This document shows positions 1 through 8,669 of a stretch of DNA of 46,383 nt, piece after piece. Below the pieces are notes generated by a model that searched no databases, was not told where the DNA came from, and saw only the letters and a program-made list of their open reading frames with translations. Source of the DNA: Enterococcus sp. DIV0212c (lineage in GTDB: Bacteria; Bacillota; Bacilli; Lactobacillales; Enterococcaceae). The position numbers and the translations under genes are program-made. Numbering within the stretch: position 1 is the stretch's first letter; each line of letters begins with the position of its first letter. The stretch covers positions 1 through 46,383 of the forward strand of contig NZ_JAFREN010000034.1 of assembly GCF_017377505.1 (NCBI RefSeq), given 5' to 3'.

Positions 1-14
1 TGAGTATACGTCTT

Positions 15-242
15 TTATTTTATTTGTGTTAGTTTCACTTTTATCTCTTCAGGGGAATTCGTTTTGAGCAAGCGTTTGACTTCTCCTTGAACATTAAAAA
101 TACCTGCTTTTGTATAGCCTAAATTTTTAAGAGCTATAGTCAAATATTCGATAAACGTTTCTTCTTTCATTTCATTCATCTCCTTGTTTTTCCTATAGTT
201 TTTGCTAAGCCCCTTAATCACCTTTGTCCAGTCCACTATCAT
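15..242 (-). CDS. Small hypothetical protein, coupled to ABC ATPase
   Basis: A 75-residue charged protein without signal peptide or membrane segment; I do not recognise the family. Its ATG overlaps the stop codon of the upstream ABC ATPase gene in an ATGA arrangement (239-242), so the two are almost certainly translationally coupled and cotranscribed. The context suggests a small accessory or regulatory partner of that ATPase, but this is inference only. The gene ends near the window edge, so further operon members may lie to the left. Confidence 0.6.
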   Translation of the reverse strand: MIVDWTKVIKGLSKNYRKNKEMNEMKEETFIEYLTIALKNLGYTKAGIFNVQGEVKRLLKTNSPEEIKVKLTQIK

Positions 243-1135
243 GTCAAGGCTCGTTCATTTTTCCCATATAAATTGAAATAGACTCTTTCTAAATGACCAT
301 TAGTAACTTGAAAATCAAATAACGTTATTTCTTGTTCTTTACAAAACGAACGAAAGACTGTTAATTGGTGTTTGGTAAAATTTCCTCGTAATTTATATTT
401 AGAAATCTGAGTACAAGATACATCGATCCTCGATAAAAAAGAGAGTGCCTTGTCTACTTCTTCTAAAACAAGCGTATACTCAACAACATCGATTATTACT
501 TCTTCTTTCTCAACTAGTTTACCTTCGTATAAAAAAAAGATATCTTCAGTGATCGTGGTTAGGTCATATAAATTGCAAGAAGTAAGTATGACCGAAACAC
601 CTTGCTTCGCTAATGAACGGATACAATTTTTAACTTTAATACTGCTGATTGGATCTAATCCATTCAACGGCTCATCCATTAAAAGTAATTCAGGTTCATT
701 TATCAAGGAAATAGCTAAAAGCAGATATTGTTTCATTTCTAAAGAGTAGGTTTTAACCTTCTTATTCAAATAAACTGCAATGTCCAATTCTTCAATAATC
801 GCTTGTATTTCTTCTTTGGTTTTGCCATACACGTTGCGTACAAATTCTAAATGCTCCCAACCAGTTAAATAATCATATAATATAGATGAATCTTGCAAAT
901 AAGATACGTTGTGAAACATCTGAGAATCCGTATGTGGTTTTCCAAATACAGCGATCGATCCTTCATCGACCGAATCGATATTAGCAATTATATTTAGCAA
1001 TGTTGTTTTTCCAGTTCCATTTGGCGCCACTAAAGCTATAATTTTTGGCTCATCTAATGAAAAATCAAGCTTTTCAAACATACGTTGCTTGCCTGAATAC
1101 TTCGTAACACCTTTGATTTCTAAAATTCCACCCAT
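239..1135 (-). CDS. ABC transporter ATP-binding protein
   Basis: A 298-residue ABC ATPase. Walker A (APNGTGKTT) is at about residues 37-45 and Walker B (LLLMDEP) at 150-156. The signature motif normally reading LSGGQ is degenerate here (SLEMKQ, 131-136), as in some bacteriocin-immunity or ABC-2 type exporters. The region after about residue 215 is a C-terminal extension without recognised domain. No membrane permease gene is visible beside it, so its partner is unknown; only the coupled 75-aa gene follows. It is separated from modC by about 190 bases, so it is probably not part of the molybdate operon. Confidence 0.85.
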   Translation of the reverse strand: MGGILEIKGVTKYSGKQRMFEKLDFSLDEPKIIALVAPNGTGKTTLLNIIANIDSVDEGSIAVFGKPHTDSQMFHNVSYLQDSSILYDYLTGWEHLEFVRNVYGKTKEEIQAIIEELDIAVYLNKKVKTYSLEMKQYLLLAISLINEPELLLMDEPLNGLDPISSIKVKNCIRSLAKQGVSVILTSCNLYDLTTITEDIFFLYEGKLVEKEEVIIDVVEYTLVLEEVDKALSFLSRIDVSCTQISKYKLRGNFTKHQLTVFRSFCKEQEITLFDFQVTNGHLERVYFNLYGKNERALT

Positions 1136-1328
1136 ATTTCTTCTTTACTCCTTATTCTTCTACATACGTTTCAACCAAACCAACTTGTCTTGCTTTATTT
1201 TATCATTAAGCACCCGATAGTTACTTGCTATTTTGGTGAACAATATGTGAACAAAATAAGAAGAGGAACTTTCGCTGAATAAAATCGCTAATCAAACCTA
1301 CTTCCGTTTTTAATTACTTCTTATAAAG

Positions 1329-2330
1329 CTATTTTAATCCCATAATAACCTCTGGGCGAATGGTAAATCTGCTAATTTTTTCCGCATCAATCTGCTTGCT
1401 GCCTTTCCACCAAATTCTGGTCCCATTATAGTCATACCAAGCATTTTGCTCAAATGGTGTTTGTTGATTGCCCATATATTTCACAGGCAATTGATTTACT
1501 TTACTGTCTTCAATCGAAAAATCGTGCGCTCGAATACCAATATAACGACAATCCGAAGTAACGTCCGTAGAAACTGTTAAAAAAATATCCCAACCACTAA
1601 CTTGAACTGTATGAGAATCGATCCATTTAATAGGAAAAATATTTTTACATCCAGTTAAACGAGCAGCAGCTACCGTCTTAGGTTGTTTGAACAACTCATT
1701 CGTTTTCCCCTGTAAAACTGTCGATTCTGTCATAATCACTAATTCAGGACACAGTCGATAGAGTTCATCTAAGCTATGACTCACAATCAAAACATTCCCT
1801 TCAATTTTTGCCAAATGTTTCTGCAATTCTACTTGAAGTTCTTCTTTTAATGATGTATCCAACGCTGAAAAAGGTTCATCCAACAATAATAGCTCTGGTT
1901 CTGAGGCAAGCATTCGTGCTAATGCTACTCTTTGTTTCTGACCACCTGAAAGCTGTCTTGGATACCTATTTTTGACATTTTCTAAATGAAACATCTTTAA
2001 TAATTCTGTTATCAGCTGTTGCTTTTTAGTGACACAGCTTAGATTTTTAGACACACTTAAATGTGGAAACAATGCATATTGTTGAAATAGTAAACCTACT
2101 TTACGCTTTTGCGGTGATAAATCGATACCTTGTTCTTTATCAAATAATACTCGATCACCTAATTGAATTCGCCCAAAATCTGGGGTTTCAATGCCAGCAA
2201 TGCATTTAAGCAGCATACTTTTTCCGCAGCCTGATGCTCCCAGTATTCCTAAAGTGGTTGTGTCTATGTCAAATTTGACATTCAATTCATGATTTTTTAG
2301 TTTTTTTTGAATATCGACTGTAAGTTTCAT
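1329..2330 (-). CDS. modC: Molybdate ABC transporter ATP-binding protein ModC
   Basis: ATPase of the molybdate importer. Walker A GASGCGKS is at residues 31-38, the signature LSGGQ at 127-131, Walker B LLLLDEP at 147-153 and the switch histidine follows in a VSHSLDEL motif. The roughly 110-residue C-terminal part would be the oxyanion-sensing/TOBE-like region, which is poorly conserved here. The start ATG overlaps the modB stop (ATGA, 2327-2330), which indicates translational coupling. It is the last gene of the run modA-modB-modC. Substrate assignment as molybdate rests on the surrounding Moco genes; tungstate is possible from sequence alone. Confidence 0.9.
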   Translation of the reverse strand: MKLTVDIQKKLKNHELNVKFDIDTTTLGILGASGCGKSMLLKCIAGIETPDFGRIQLGDRVLFDKEQGIDLSPQKRKVGLLFQQYALFPHLSVSKNLSCVTKKQQLITELLKMFHLENVKNRYPRQLSGGQKQRVALARMLASEPELLLLDEPFSALDTSLKEELQVELQKHLAKIEGNVLIVSHSLDELYRLCPELVIMTESTVLQGKTNELFKQPKTVAAARLTGCKNIFPIKWIDSHTVQVSGWDIFLTVSTDVTSDCRYIGIRAHDFSIEDSKVNQLPVKYMGNQQTPFEQNAWYDYNGTRIWWKGSKQIDAEKISRFTIRPEVIMGLK

Positions 2331-3007
2331 GTGTGCGACCTCCGTGAGTTACTGCTGAAAATCTCAGTTAACAATAGAATTAGCAGGCAAATAAATACAA
2401 TGATCGTTACGTATTTTTGTGCCAATTCCCAATCGCCTGCAGCAACAGCTGAATAAATAGCTAGTGGTAAGGTTCGTGTTTTTCCTGCAATATTTCCAGC
2501 TAACATTGTTGTTGCACCAAATTCTCCTAATCCTCGAGCAAACGCCAATACGCCACCAGCTATAAGCCCGTTGACAGCTAGTGGTAAGGCAATTTTAAAA
2601 AAGACCTTAAGTTCAGAAAACCCTAATGTCTGAGCCGCTGCTAACAAATCAGGATCGATTTGCTCAAATGCGGAAATTGCGGAACGATACATCAAAGGAA
2701 AAGACACAGCAACTGCCGCAATCACTGTTGCCGTCCATGAAAAAACCACTTTAACAGCAAAAAAATCCAGTAAAAATTTCCCCACTGGTTGTTGAATACC
2801 AAAAATATCCAGCAAAAAGAAACCAAAAACCGTTGGCGGCAACACCAGCGGCAAGGTAAATAAACTATTCAACAGAATTCTAAGTCCTCGATTTTTCAAA
2901 CGAAAAACAAGATAGGCCGCTAATGTCCCACTAAAGAAAGTAACAATTATAGCAATAGTTGCTGTTTTAAACGAAATTAAAATCGGACTCAAATCCATTA
3001 CATTCAC
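2327..3007 (-). CDS. modB: Molybdate ABC transporter permease ModB
   Basis: A 226-residue integral membrane permease with about five hydrophobic segments. The binding-protein-dependent transport signature containing EQIDPDLLAAAQTLG followed by a downstream ALPLAVNG segment (the EAA loop contacting the ATPase) lies at about residues 115-150. This length and topology are typical of ModB/CysW-type permeases. It starts immediately after the modA stop and overlaps modC, so the three genes form one translational block. Confidence 0.9.
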   Translation of the reverse strand: MNVMDLSPILISFKTATIAIIVTFFSGTLAAYLVFRLKNRGLRILLNSLFTLPLVLPPTVFGFFLLDIFGIQQPVGKFLLDFFAVKVVFSWTATVIAAVAVSFPLMYRSAISAFEQIDPDLLAAAQTLGFSELKVFFKIALPLAVNGLIAGGVLAFARGLGEFGATTMLAGNIAGKTRTLPLAIYSAVAAGDWELAQKYVTIIVFICLLILLLTEIFSSNSRRSHT

Positions 3008-3826
3008 CTACTTATTCATGATAAATCCTGTATCTTCAAAGTATTTTGCAACTTCTTTACTTTCTAAAAATGCGAGAAATTTTTCTGCTGTTGCTTTTTC
3101 TTTTGATTTTTCAACTAACGCAACTGGATAGATAATCGGTTCATTCAAGGCATCTTCTGGTAAAACAGCTACAACTTTTACTTTATCATTAGATGCTGCA
3201 TCTGTCGCATACACCAAACCCGCTTGAGCACTGCCTTCAGCTACCCAATTCAGCACTTCCGTTACATTCGTTCCAAAACTTGCATGATCATTGACATAAT
3301 CCCAATAGCCCAAGGCTTTCAGCCCTTTTTCAGCATATTGGCCTGCTGGTACACTGGCAGGATCACCAATTGCGATCATGTCTGCTTTTTTCAAATCACT
3401 AAAGTCTTTCCAATCAAGGTCAGAAGAACGCGGGACGATCATTACCAATTGGTTTTGTAATAAGGGGACAACATTTTTTTTATCTACTAAATTTTGTGAA
3501 ACTAATGCATCCATCTGTTTTGTTGCTGCTGAAAAGAAAATATCTGCTTCTAAGCCTTTTTCGATTTGCGACTGCAATTTTCCAGAGCTATCATAGTTTC
3601 CTTCAATCGTAGTTCCGGGATTGTTTTTGACAAACGTTGGAATAATTTGTTTTTCCATAACGGTTTCCAGACTTGCCGCAGCTGCGATCAATAAGTGATG
3701 TTCCTCTGTTTGACTGTTATCACTAGATGAATCAATTGTTTTTTTATTATTAGTCGTACAAGCAGTTAGAACCAAAAATACTAGTAAGAGTAAACGAATA
3801 AACGTAACTTTCTGATTTGACTTCAT
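3008..3826 (-). CDS. modA: Molybdate-binding lipoprotein ModA
   Basis: Substrate-binding component of the importer, 272 residues. I chose the ATG at 3826 because a TCAGGAGGAT ribosome site sits directly upstream (3831-3840); a longer reading frame adds 12 unlikely residues. The signal peptide ends in a lipobox (VLTAC), so the protein should be anchored in the outer leaflet. It carries ModA-type motifs (IAAAASLETVMEKQ near the mature start, NYDSSGKLQSQIEKG, and EADIFFSAATKQMD). Neighbouring modB and modC complete the transporter. Confidence 0.9.
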   Translation of the reverse strand: MKSNQKVTFIRLLLLVFLVLTACTTNNKKTIDSSSDNSQTEEHHLLIAAAASLETVMEKQIIPTFVKNNPGTTIEGNYDSSGKLQSQIEKGLEADIFFSAATKQMDALVSQNLVDKKNVVPLLQNQLVMIVPRSSDLDWKDFSDLKKADMIAIGDPASVPAGQYAEKGLKALGYWDYVNDHASFGTNVTEVLNWVAEGSAQAGLVYATDAASNDKVKVVAVLPEDALNEPIIYPVALVEKSKEKATAEKFLAFLESKEVAKYFEDTGFIMNK

Positions 3827-3848
3827 TGTTATCCTCCTGAAAAATAGT

Positions 3849-4823
3849 TTATAAATAGCCACCGTAGCCTAAATGCGCAATTTCTGCTTTTGTTATTTTG
3901 TCTTGAGCGATAATTCTTGGCAATAGTAAATCAAAAACGGTTCGTTCAGAAAACATGACACCACCTGGTAATCCCATAATTGTTTTTCCATCTAAATAAG
4001 CTAATAACAGCATCGACCCTGGTAAAACTGGTGTACCATGCGAAATGATTTCAGCCCCTGTTTGTTTAATTGCTAAAGGCGTTCGATCATCTGGATCAAC
4101 GCTCATTCCGCCTGTACATAAAACAATATCTGCCCCAGCTATCAACATCTGGTTGATTGCGGCAGTAATCAGGTTGGGATCATCATTGACGATTTTATGA
4201 AATTTAATAGTCACTGTTGAATAATGAGACAGCTTTTCTTCAACTACAGAGGTAAAAGTATCTTTGATCAATCCATTGAAAACTTCGCTTCCTGTGGTGA
4301 CTATACCAATCGTTACAGGTTTAAAAGGAATCAATGTTAATACTGATTCACAGCCAATTACATTTTCTGCCTCAAGTAATTTCTCTGGTTCAATTTCCAA
4401 AGGAATGATTCGAGTTCCTGCCAGCTTTTGCCCAGCACTTACTTTTTGATTATTTTTTAGTGTAGCAATAGCAATTTTTTCAATTGAATTTAGCTTAAAT
4501 AGCAACTCTTTGTCTACTTTCAAAAGTCCGTCTACTTTCGCAACAACTTCAATTTTCCCCTCAGAAACAGATGTTGGCTGCATCGAATCGCTTGCAATTA
4601 AATGATATAAAATCTCAGCTGCCTCATTTTCATGGATCAGCTTTGACGATTCTGATCTTAAAAACAAGTGCTCTTTTCCTAATGAAAGTAACACAGGAAT
4701 ATCTTCTGCTTTAACCTGATATCCTTTTGAAAAGGCGGCTCCTTTAAATTTTCCTTTAACGATTTTAGTGATATCTTGACACAGAACTACCCCTTCTGCA
4801 TCAATTGTTTTGACAACTTTCAT
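3849..4823 (-). CDS. MoeA-like molybdopterin-binding protein
   Basis: A 324-residue protein with a MoaB/Mog (gephyrin G) domain in the second half: IGIVTTGSEVF at about residue 172, LCTGGMSVDPDDRTP at about 235, and GLPGGVMF near 290. The N-terminal half is not a full MoeA domain, so it differs from the canonical moeA at 7452-8654. Such proteins accompany molybdoenzymes in Clostridia and relatives; a role in Moco insertion or delivery to the formate dehydrogenase is plausible but not shown. It sits between mogA and modA, transcribed in the same direction with short gaps. Confidence 0.75.
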   Translation of the reverse strand: MKVVKTIDAEGVVLCQDITKIVKGKFKGAAFSKGYQVKAEDIPVLLSLGKEHLFLRSESSKLIHENEAAEILYHLIASDSMQPTSVSEGKIEVVAKVDGLLKVDKELLFKLNSIEKIAIATLKNNQKVSAGQKLAGTRIIPLEIEPEKLLEAENVIGCESVLTLIPFKPVTIGIVTTGSEVFNGLIKDTFTSVVEEKLSHYSTVTIKFHKIVNDDPNLITAAINQMLIAGADIVLCTGGMSVDPDDRTPLAIKQTGAEIISHGTPVLPGSMLLLAYLDGKTIMGLPGGVMFSERTVFDLLLPRIIAQDKITKAEIAHLGYGGYL

Positions 4824-4838
4824 GCTTATTTCCTCCGC

Positions 4839-5318
4839 TTAATGCTCCGTTTTTCGGTCAGTTAAAATATCTAGGGCATGTGGCAAAATAGGAAGTAAAT
4901 AGGTTAAGTTTTCCGTTACACCTTTAGGACTTCCCGGTAAATTGATGATCAATGTTCGCTCGCGTTGCACTGCAACTCCTCGACTTAACATCGCAAAGGG
5001 TGTTTTTTGAATGCTTAACATACGCATTCCTTCACTAATACCCGGAATCTCTTTTTCCGCCACGCTCAGTGTTGCTTCTGGTGTAATATCTCGAATGCCT
5101 AATCCAGTTCCTCCCGTTGTTAGAATCAAATCGCAAGTTGAACACCACTCAATTAGCAGCGCTTTTAATTTAACTGCCTCGTCTGGTAATATCTTCTGAC
5201 CAACTATCTCGAATTGATCTTGAATCAGATGCTTTATGATTCGACCAGATTCATCCTCACGAAGTCCTTGATATCCTGAATCACTCAATGTGATGATACC
5301 TGCTTTATACAACTTCAA
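4839..5318 (-). CDS. mogA: Molybdopterin adenylyltransferase MogA/MoaB
   Basis: A 159-residue single MoCF-biosynthesis domain, the expected size for MogA or MoaB. Motifs: GIITLSDSGYQG at residue 7, LILTTGGTGLGIRDITPEAT at about 64 and INLPGSPKGVTENL near 125. The enzyme adenylylates molybdopterin before molybdate insertion by MoeA. The start overlaps the end of the MOSC gene by 14 bases. MogA and MoaB cannot be cleanly told apart here; the TPEAT motif and length fit both. Confidence 0.85.
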   Translation of the reverse strand: MKLYKAGIITLSDSGYQGLREDESGRIIKHLIQDQFEIVGQKILPDEAVKLKALLIEWCSTCDLILTTGGTGLGIRDITPEATLSVAEKEIPGISEGMRMLSIQKTPFAMLSRGVAVQRERTLIINLPGSPKGVTENLTYLLPILPHALDILTDRKTEH

Positions 5319-5745
5319 GTTTGTCTCCTTTTTTGATGTGACCTTCTTCTACAACAACTGCGAAAATCCCTTCTCTAGGCATGATACAATCGCCAACACG
5401 TGCATAAATCTGGCAGTGTTGGTGGCATTCCTTCCCAATTTGTGTAACGACCAATTCTGCTTGACCGATCCGAATTTGACTACCTACTGGTAATCTTCGT
5501 AAGTCGATCCCTGATACGATAATATTTTCACCGAAAGCACCATTACCGACACGAGCGCCACGTTCATTAAACTCAGTGATTTTCTCAAATGATAGCAAAC
5601 TAACTTGGCGATGCCAATTTCCTCCATGGGCATCATTTTCCAACCCAAATCCTTTCACTAAATCGACTTCTGGAATTTCCTTTTTCTGTGTTCCACGCCG
5701 TTCACTAATATTGATTCCAATAATTTCTCCAACTGCCATATCCAT
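5305..5745 (-). CDS. MOSC domain protein
   Basis: A 146-residue stand-alone MOSC (Moco sulfurase C-terminal) domain, with GFGLENDAHGGNWHRQVSLL around residue 33 and the conserved cysteine in GKECHQHC near residue 103. MOSC proteins bind Moco and are thought to handle sulfur for molybdoenzymes. Its ribosome site AGGAGG lies inside the last codons of moaA (the two glycine codons before the stop), so initiation depends on ribosomes finishing moaA; the ATG may be at 5745 or, with better spacing, at 5739. Confidence 0.85.
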   Translation of the reverse strand: MDMAVGEIIGINISERRGTQKKEIPEVDLVKGFGLENDAHGGNWHRQVSLLSFEKITEFNERGARVGNGAFGENIIVSGIDLRRLPVGSQIRIGQAELVVTQIGKECHQHCQIYARVGDCIMPREGIFAVVVEEGHIKKGDKLEVV

Positions 5746-6711
5746 CTATCCTCCTATTTGTGACATTAACCGAGTGTCGCCTTGGTTTTCTAAAAAATGA
5801 TGTTTCTCTGGTTTTTTTTGAACTGCTAAAGAAATTTTCTTTAATAACAATTCTTCGTCTTGTGTCTGTAAAGCTTGTTTTAAATCGCATCCATCATCCA
5901 TATGTAGACACGTTTTCAAACATCCCTCAGCAGTGATTCTGATTCGGTCGCATTCAGCGCAAAAACAATGGCCTAACGCACTAATAAATCCGATTTTCCC
6001 TTTAAACTCTGGTAATGAAAAATAACTCGCTGGTCCATTGCCTAAACGTTGGTCATAAGAAATCAGGCTGCCATATCTTGATTCAAGTACAGAAAAAAGT
6101 TCTTCTTGCGTCTTTCCAGGACACCCTTTGCCTAATCCAATCGGCATCAATTCGATAAAACGAACATGGATCAGATTAGTTTTAGCAAGAGCCGCGATTT
6201 CACAGATTTCTTCGTCTGTTAGTTCTCCTCTAGCCACTGTGTTGACTTTAATATTAGGTAATCCAACCTCAATTGCTTTTTCCAAACCAGCTAATACTCT
6301 GTTTAAATCACCCACTCTAGTGATTTTATGAAATTCATCTGGATCAAGCGTATCGATACTAACATTGATGCCATCTAATTTCGCCAATTTTAAAGCACTA
6401 GCGTATTTCGCTAATTGAATTCCGTTGGTTGTTAATGTGACTTTTTCAATTCCTTTGATTTCTTTTATCGCCTTGATCAAAGCGATGGTATCTGTTCTTG
6501 TTAAAGGCTCACCGCCTGTGATCTTCACTTTTTTAATTCCTTGTGTAGCCAAACTCTTGATCAAAAATAGAATCTCATCAAAACTCAAGACCTCATCTTT
6601 TTTTAGAAAACACATACCTGTGGCTGGCATGCAGTAAGTACACCTAAGGTCACAACGATCCGTCACAGATAGTCGCACGTAATCAATTTCTCGGTTAAAA
6701 GAATCTTTCAT
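5746..6711 (-). CDS. moaA: GTP 3',8-cyclase MoaA
   Basis: Radical SAM enzyme that starts Moco synthesis by converting GTP to 3',8-cyclo-GTP. The N-terminal iron-sulfur motif CDLRCTYC (Cys 20, 24, 27) and the C-terminal second cluster (CFCAEC followed by a third cysteine about 13 residues on) are both present. The protein ends in Gly-Gly, as active MoaA proteins do, and 321 residues is the usual length. It follows moaC by about 25 bases and abuts the MOSC gene directly. Confidence 0.95.
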   Translation of the reverse strand: MKDSFNREIDYVRLSVTDRCDLRCTYCMPATGMCFLKKDEVLSFDEILFLIKSLATQGIKKVKITGGEPLTRTDTIALIKAIKEIKGIEKVTLTTNGIQLAKYASALKLAKLDGINVSIDTLDPDEFHKITRVGDLNRVLAGLEKAIEVGLPNIKVNTVARGELTDEEICEIAALAKTNLIHVRFIELMPIGLGKGCPGKTQEELFSVLESRYGSLISYDQRLGNGPASYFSLPEFKGKIGFISALGHCFCAECDRIRITAEGCLKTCLHMDDGCDLKQALQTQDEELLLKKISLAVQKKPEKHHFLENQGDTRLMSQIGG

Positions 6712-6736
6712 TTTAAGTCGCGTCCTTCCTGCCTTA

Positions 6737-7237
6737 TCATTCGTCGACCTCTTGACTTGCTGAAATAAAATGTCCGCTTTTGCCTCCAGATTTTTCTAAC
6801 AAGCCTACATTTGTAATCTTCATCTCACGATCCATCGCCTTGCACATATCATAAATCGTAAGAAGTGCAATATTTGCTCCAGTTAAAGCTTCCATTTCTA
6901 CTCCAGTCGGTCCGACAGCTTTTGTTAAACACTGCACACTCAAGATCTGATCGGTTTTCCAGTTAAAATCAATCGTGCATTTCGTCAATGCCAATACGTG
7001 ACATAATGGAATTAGTTCAAAAGTCTTTTTTGCTGCCATGATTCCAGCAATTCTTGCTACTTGCAGTACTTCACCTTTTTTTATTGTTTGATTTTTGATA
7101 CCACTTGCGACAGCTTTGTTCATATGGATTTCACCATAAGCAATAGCTGTTCTTTCCGTTGATTTCTTCTCAGAAACATCGACCATTTGAGCTTGTCCTT
7201 GTTCATTGATATGTGTAAACGCCGAAAATCTGTCCAT
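6737..7237 (-). CDS. moaC: Cyclic pyranopterin monophosphate synthase MoaC
   Basis: Second enzyme of Moco synthesis, turning 3',8-cyclo-GTP into cPMP. The 166-residue protein contains [14 protein letters not shown] at about residue 77 and the conserved [20 protein letters not shown] stretch at about 110. It is first in the second transcription block of the locus: a terminator-like hairpin separates it from moeA, and it has its own ribosome site AGAGGTGCT with a likely cre site directly upstream. Confidence 0.95.
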   Translation of the reverse strand: MDRFSAFTHINEQGQAQMVDVSEKKSTERTAIAYGEIHMNKAVASGIKNQTIKKGEVLQVARIAGIMAAKKTFELIPLCHVLALTKCTIDFNWKTDQILSVQCLTKAVGPTGVEMEALTGANIALLTIYDMCKAMDREMKITNVGLLEKSGGKSGHFISASQEVDE

Positions 7238-7248
7238 TCAAGCACCTC

Positions 7249-7262
7249 TTAAAACGCTTTCA
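7249..7262 (-). promoter_or_regulatory. Probable CcpA site (cre) upstream of moaC
   Basis: On the minus strand the sequence TGAAAGCGTTTTAA matches the cre consensus TGWAANCGNTNWCA at all but one position. It touches the moaC ribosome site, so CcpA binding would be expected to block moaC expression when preferred sugars are present. Inferred from sequence; no binding data. Confidence 0.55.
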
Positions 7263-7370
7263 TTATTAATTAGTGAAACGTTGAATTATCTTTGACTCAA
7301 GTTTATCACTACGACTAAAAAAAAACAATCTGATATAAATAATTTTTTTTAGTAAATCAAAAAAATAACG

Positions 7371-7428
7371 ATAAAAACTAGGATCAAAAGCACCTCTCCC
7401 TTATTTCTCGGAGCTAAGCTTTTGACCC
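7371..7428 (-). terminator. Terminator downstream of moeA
   Basis: Inverted repeat GGTCAAAAGCT / AGC-TTTTGATCC (7417-7427 and 7381-7391) with a T-rich stretch after it on the minus strand (TAGTTTTTAT, 7371-7380). It lies between the moeA stop and the moaC leader and would split the locus into two transcription units. Confidence 0.6.
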
Positions 7429-7451
7429 AATCTTTTGATTTCTTTATTTCT

Positions 7452-8654
7452 CTAAAATTTCCAATAATAAACGGTCACATGATCGCCTTTTTTTAACTCT
7501 ACTTTGGCAGGCTGATCGATCAGACAATTGGTTTCAAGGGTGTTATGAAAAACAGAAGAATAATGTAATTTTGAGTTCAAAGAAACGAATCCATTTTCTT
7601 CATAAGCCCGAATAAAACGGCGAATATTTGATAGCTTTAAATCTTCAGTTAATTGAACTACTCGTTTTTCTAAGTTCAATTCAGGACACTGCATAAAGTG
7701 TGCTAATACCGACCAATAAAACAAATGCAGATTAACCACCGCTGCAAAAGGATTTCCTGATAGATTTAAGAGAACCACATTTTGGTACAAACTAGCCATT
7801 ATTGGCGTTCCTGGTTTCATATTCACAAAGTGAAACAGTGACTTTCCTTTAATTTGCTGGATCACTTGAGGAACGTAGTCTTTTTCGCCAACAGAAACAC
7901 CGCCCGTTGTGATCAATAAATCCACATCATTTGCTTTTCCACATATAAACTTAGAAATCGCCTCAATATCATCTGAACAATGCTCTTGGAATATGATTTT
8001 GCTGCCGCTTGACTGAATAAACGAAGCTAATGTATAGAGATTACTGTCATAGATTTTCCCTGATGATAGTGGCTCGTCTAAGGAAATCAATTCACTGCCT
8101 GTTGCTAAAATACCTATTCTCATCGGTTCTAAAACTTTGATCTCTTTGATTCCTTGTGCAGCTAAGATCCCGACCGCACGGCTATTGATCAATTGATTTT
8201 TTTGAATGATTTTCTGATCAAAATAAACATCTTCACCGATTTCACCATAGTTGCGGCCTGCTTTTATTTCTCGATAAATTTTGACTTGTGTTTCGCCATA
8301 ATCTGTCCATTCTTGTTTGATCACTGCATCGTAGGGTTCTGGGATCGGCGCACCGGTCATAATTCTAACGGCTGTATTAGGAGTTTTTATGGGATTACAT
8401 TCTGAATCTCCCGCAAAGATCGCATCGATTACCTTTAAACAAACTGGCTGCTCCAAACAAGCTCCTTTTGTTTCATTTGCAACTACTGCATAGCCATCCA
8501 TACCAGCTCTTGGAAAATGGGGGACTGCTACTTTAGCATAGATATTCTCAGCACACACTCGTCCAGCAGCTTCTGAAATGGAAACAATCTCTACTTTTTT
8601 CTGCTGAGCCAAAACGTGTTGGATCTTCATTCTAGCTGCTTCAACTTCGATCAT
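7452..8654 (-). CDS. moeA: Molybdopterin molybdenumtransferase MoeA
   Basis: A full-length 400-residue MoeA that inserts molybdate into adenylylated molybdopterin. Characteristic motifs are PHFPRAGMDGYAV at about residue 44, RIMTGAPIPEPYDAVIKQE near 97, ILATGSELIS near 183, LLITTGGVSVGEKDYV near 250 and LSGNPFAAVVNLHLF near 312. It follows fdhA by about 15 bases, so it should be cotranscribed with the formate dehydrogenase genes, tying cofactor completion to enzyme synthesis. Confidence 0.95.
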   Translation of the reverse strand: MIEVEAARMKIQHVLAQQKKVEIVSISEAAGRVCAENIYAKVAVPHFPRAGMDGYAVVANETKGACLEQPVCLKVIDAIFAGDSECNPIKTPNTAVRIMTGAPIPEPYDAVIKQEWTDYGETQVKIYREIKAGRNYGEIGEDVYFDQKIIQKNQLINSRAVGILAAQGIKEIKVLEPMRIGILATGSELISLDEPLSSGKIYDSNLYTLASFIQSSGSKIIFQEHCSDDIEAISKFICGKANDVDLLITTGGVSVGEKDYVPQVIQQIKGKSLFHFVNMKPGTPIMASLYQNVVLLNLSGNPFAAVVNLHLFYWSVLAHFMQCPELNLEKRVVQLTEDLKLSNIRRFIRAYEENGFVSLNSKLHYSSVFHNTLETNCLIDQPAKVELKKGDHVTVYYWKF

Positions 8655-8669
8655 TGGCTCAACTCCTTT

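Noticed and set aside
7238..7451. Moco riboswitch before moaC
   Set aside because: The leader is short and AT-rich with no complex stem structure; only a terminator for moeA and a cre site are seen.
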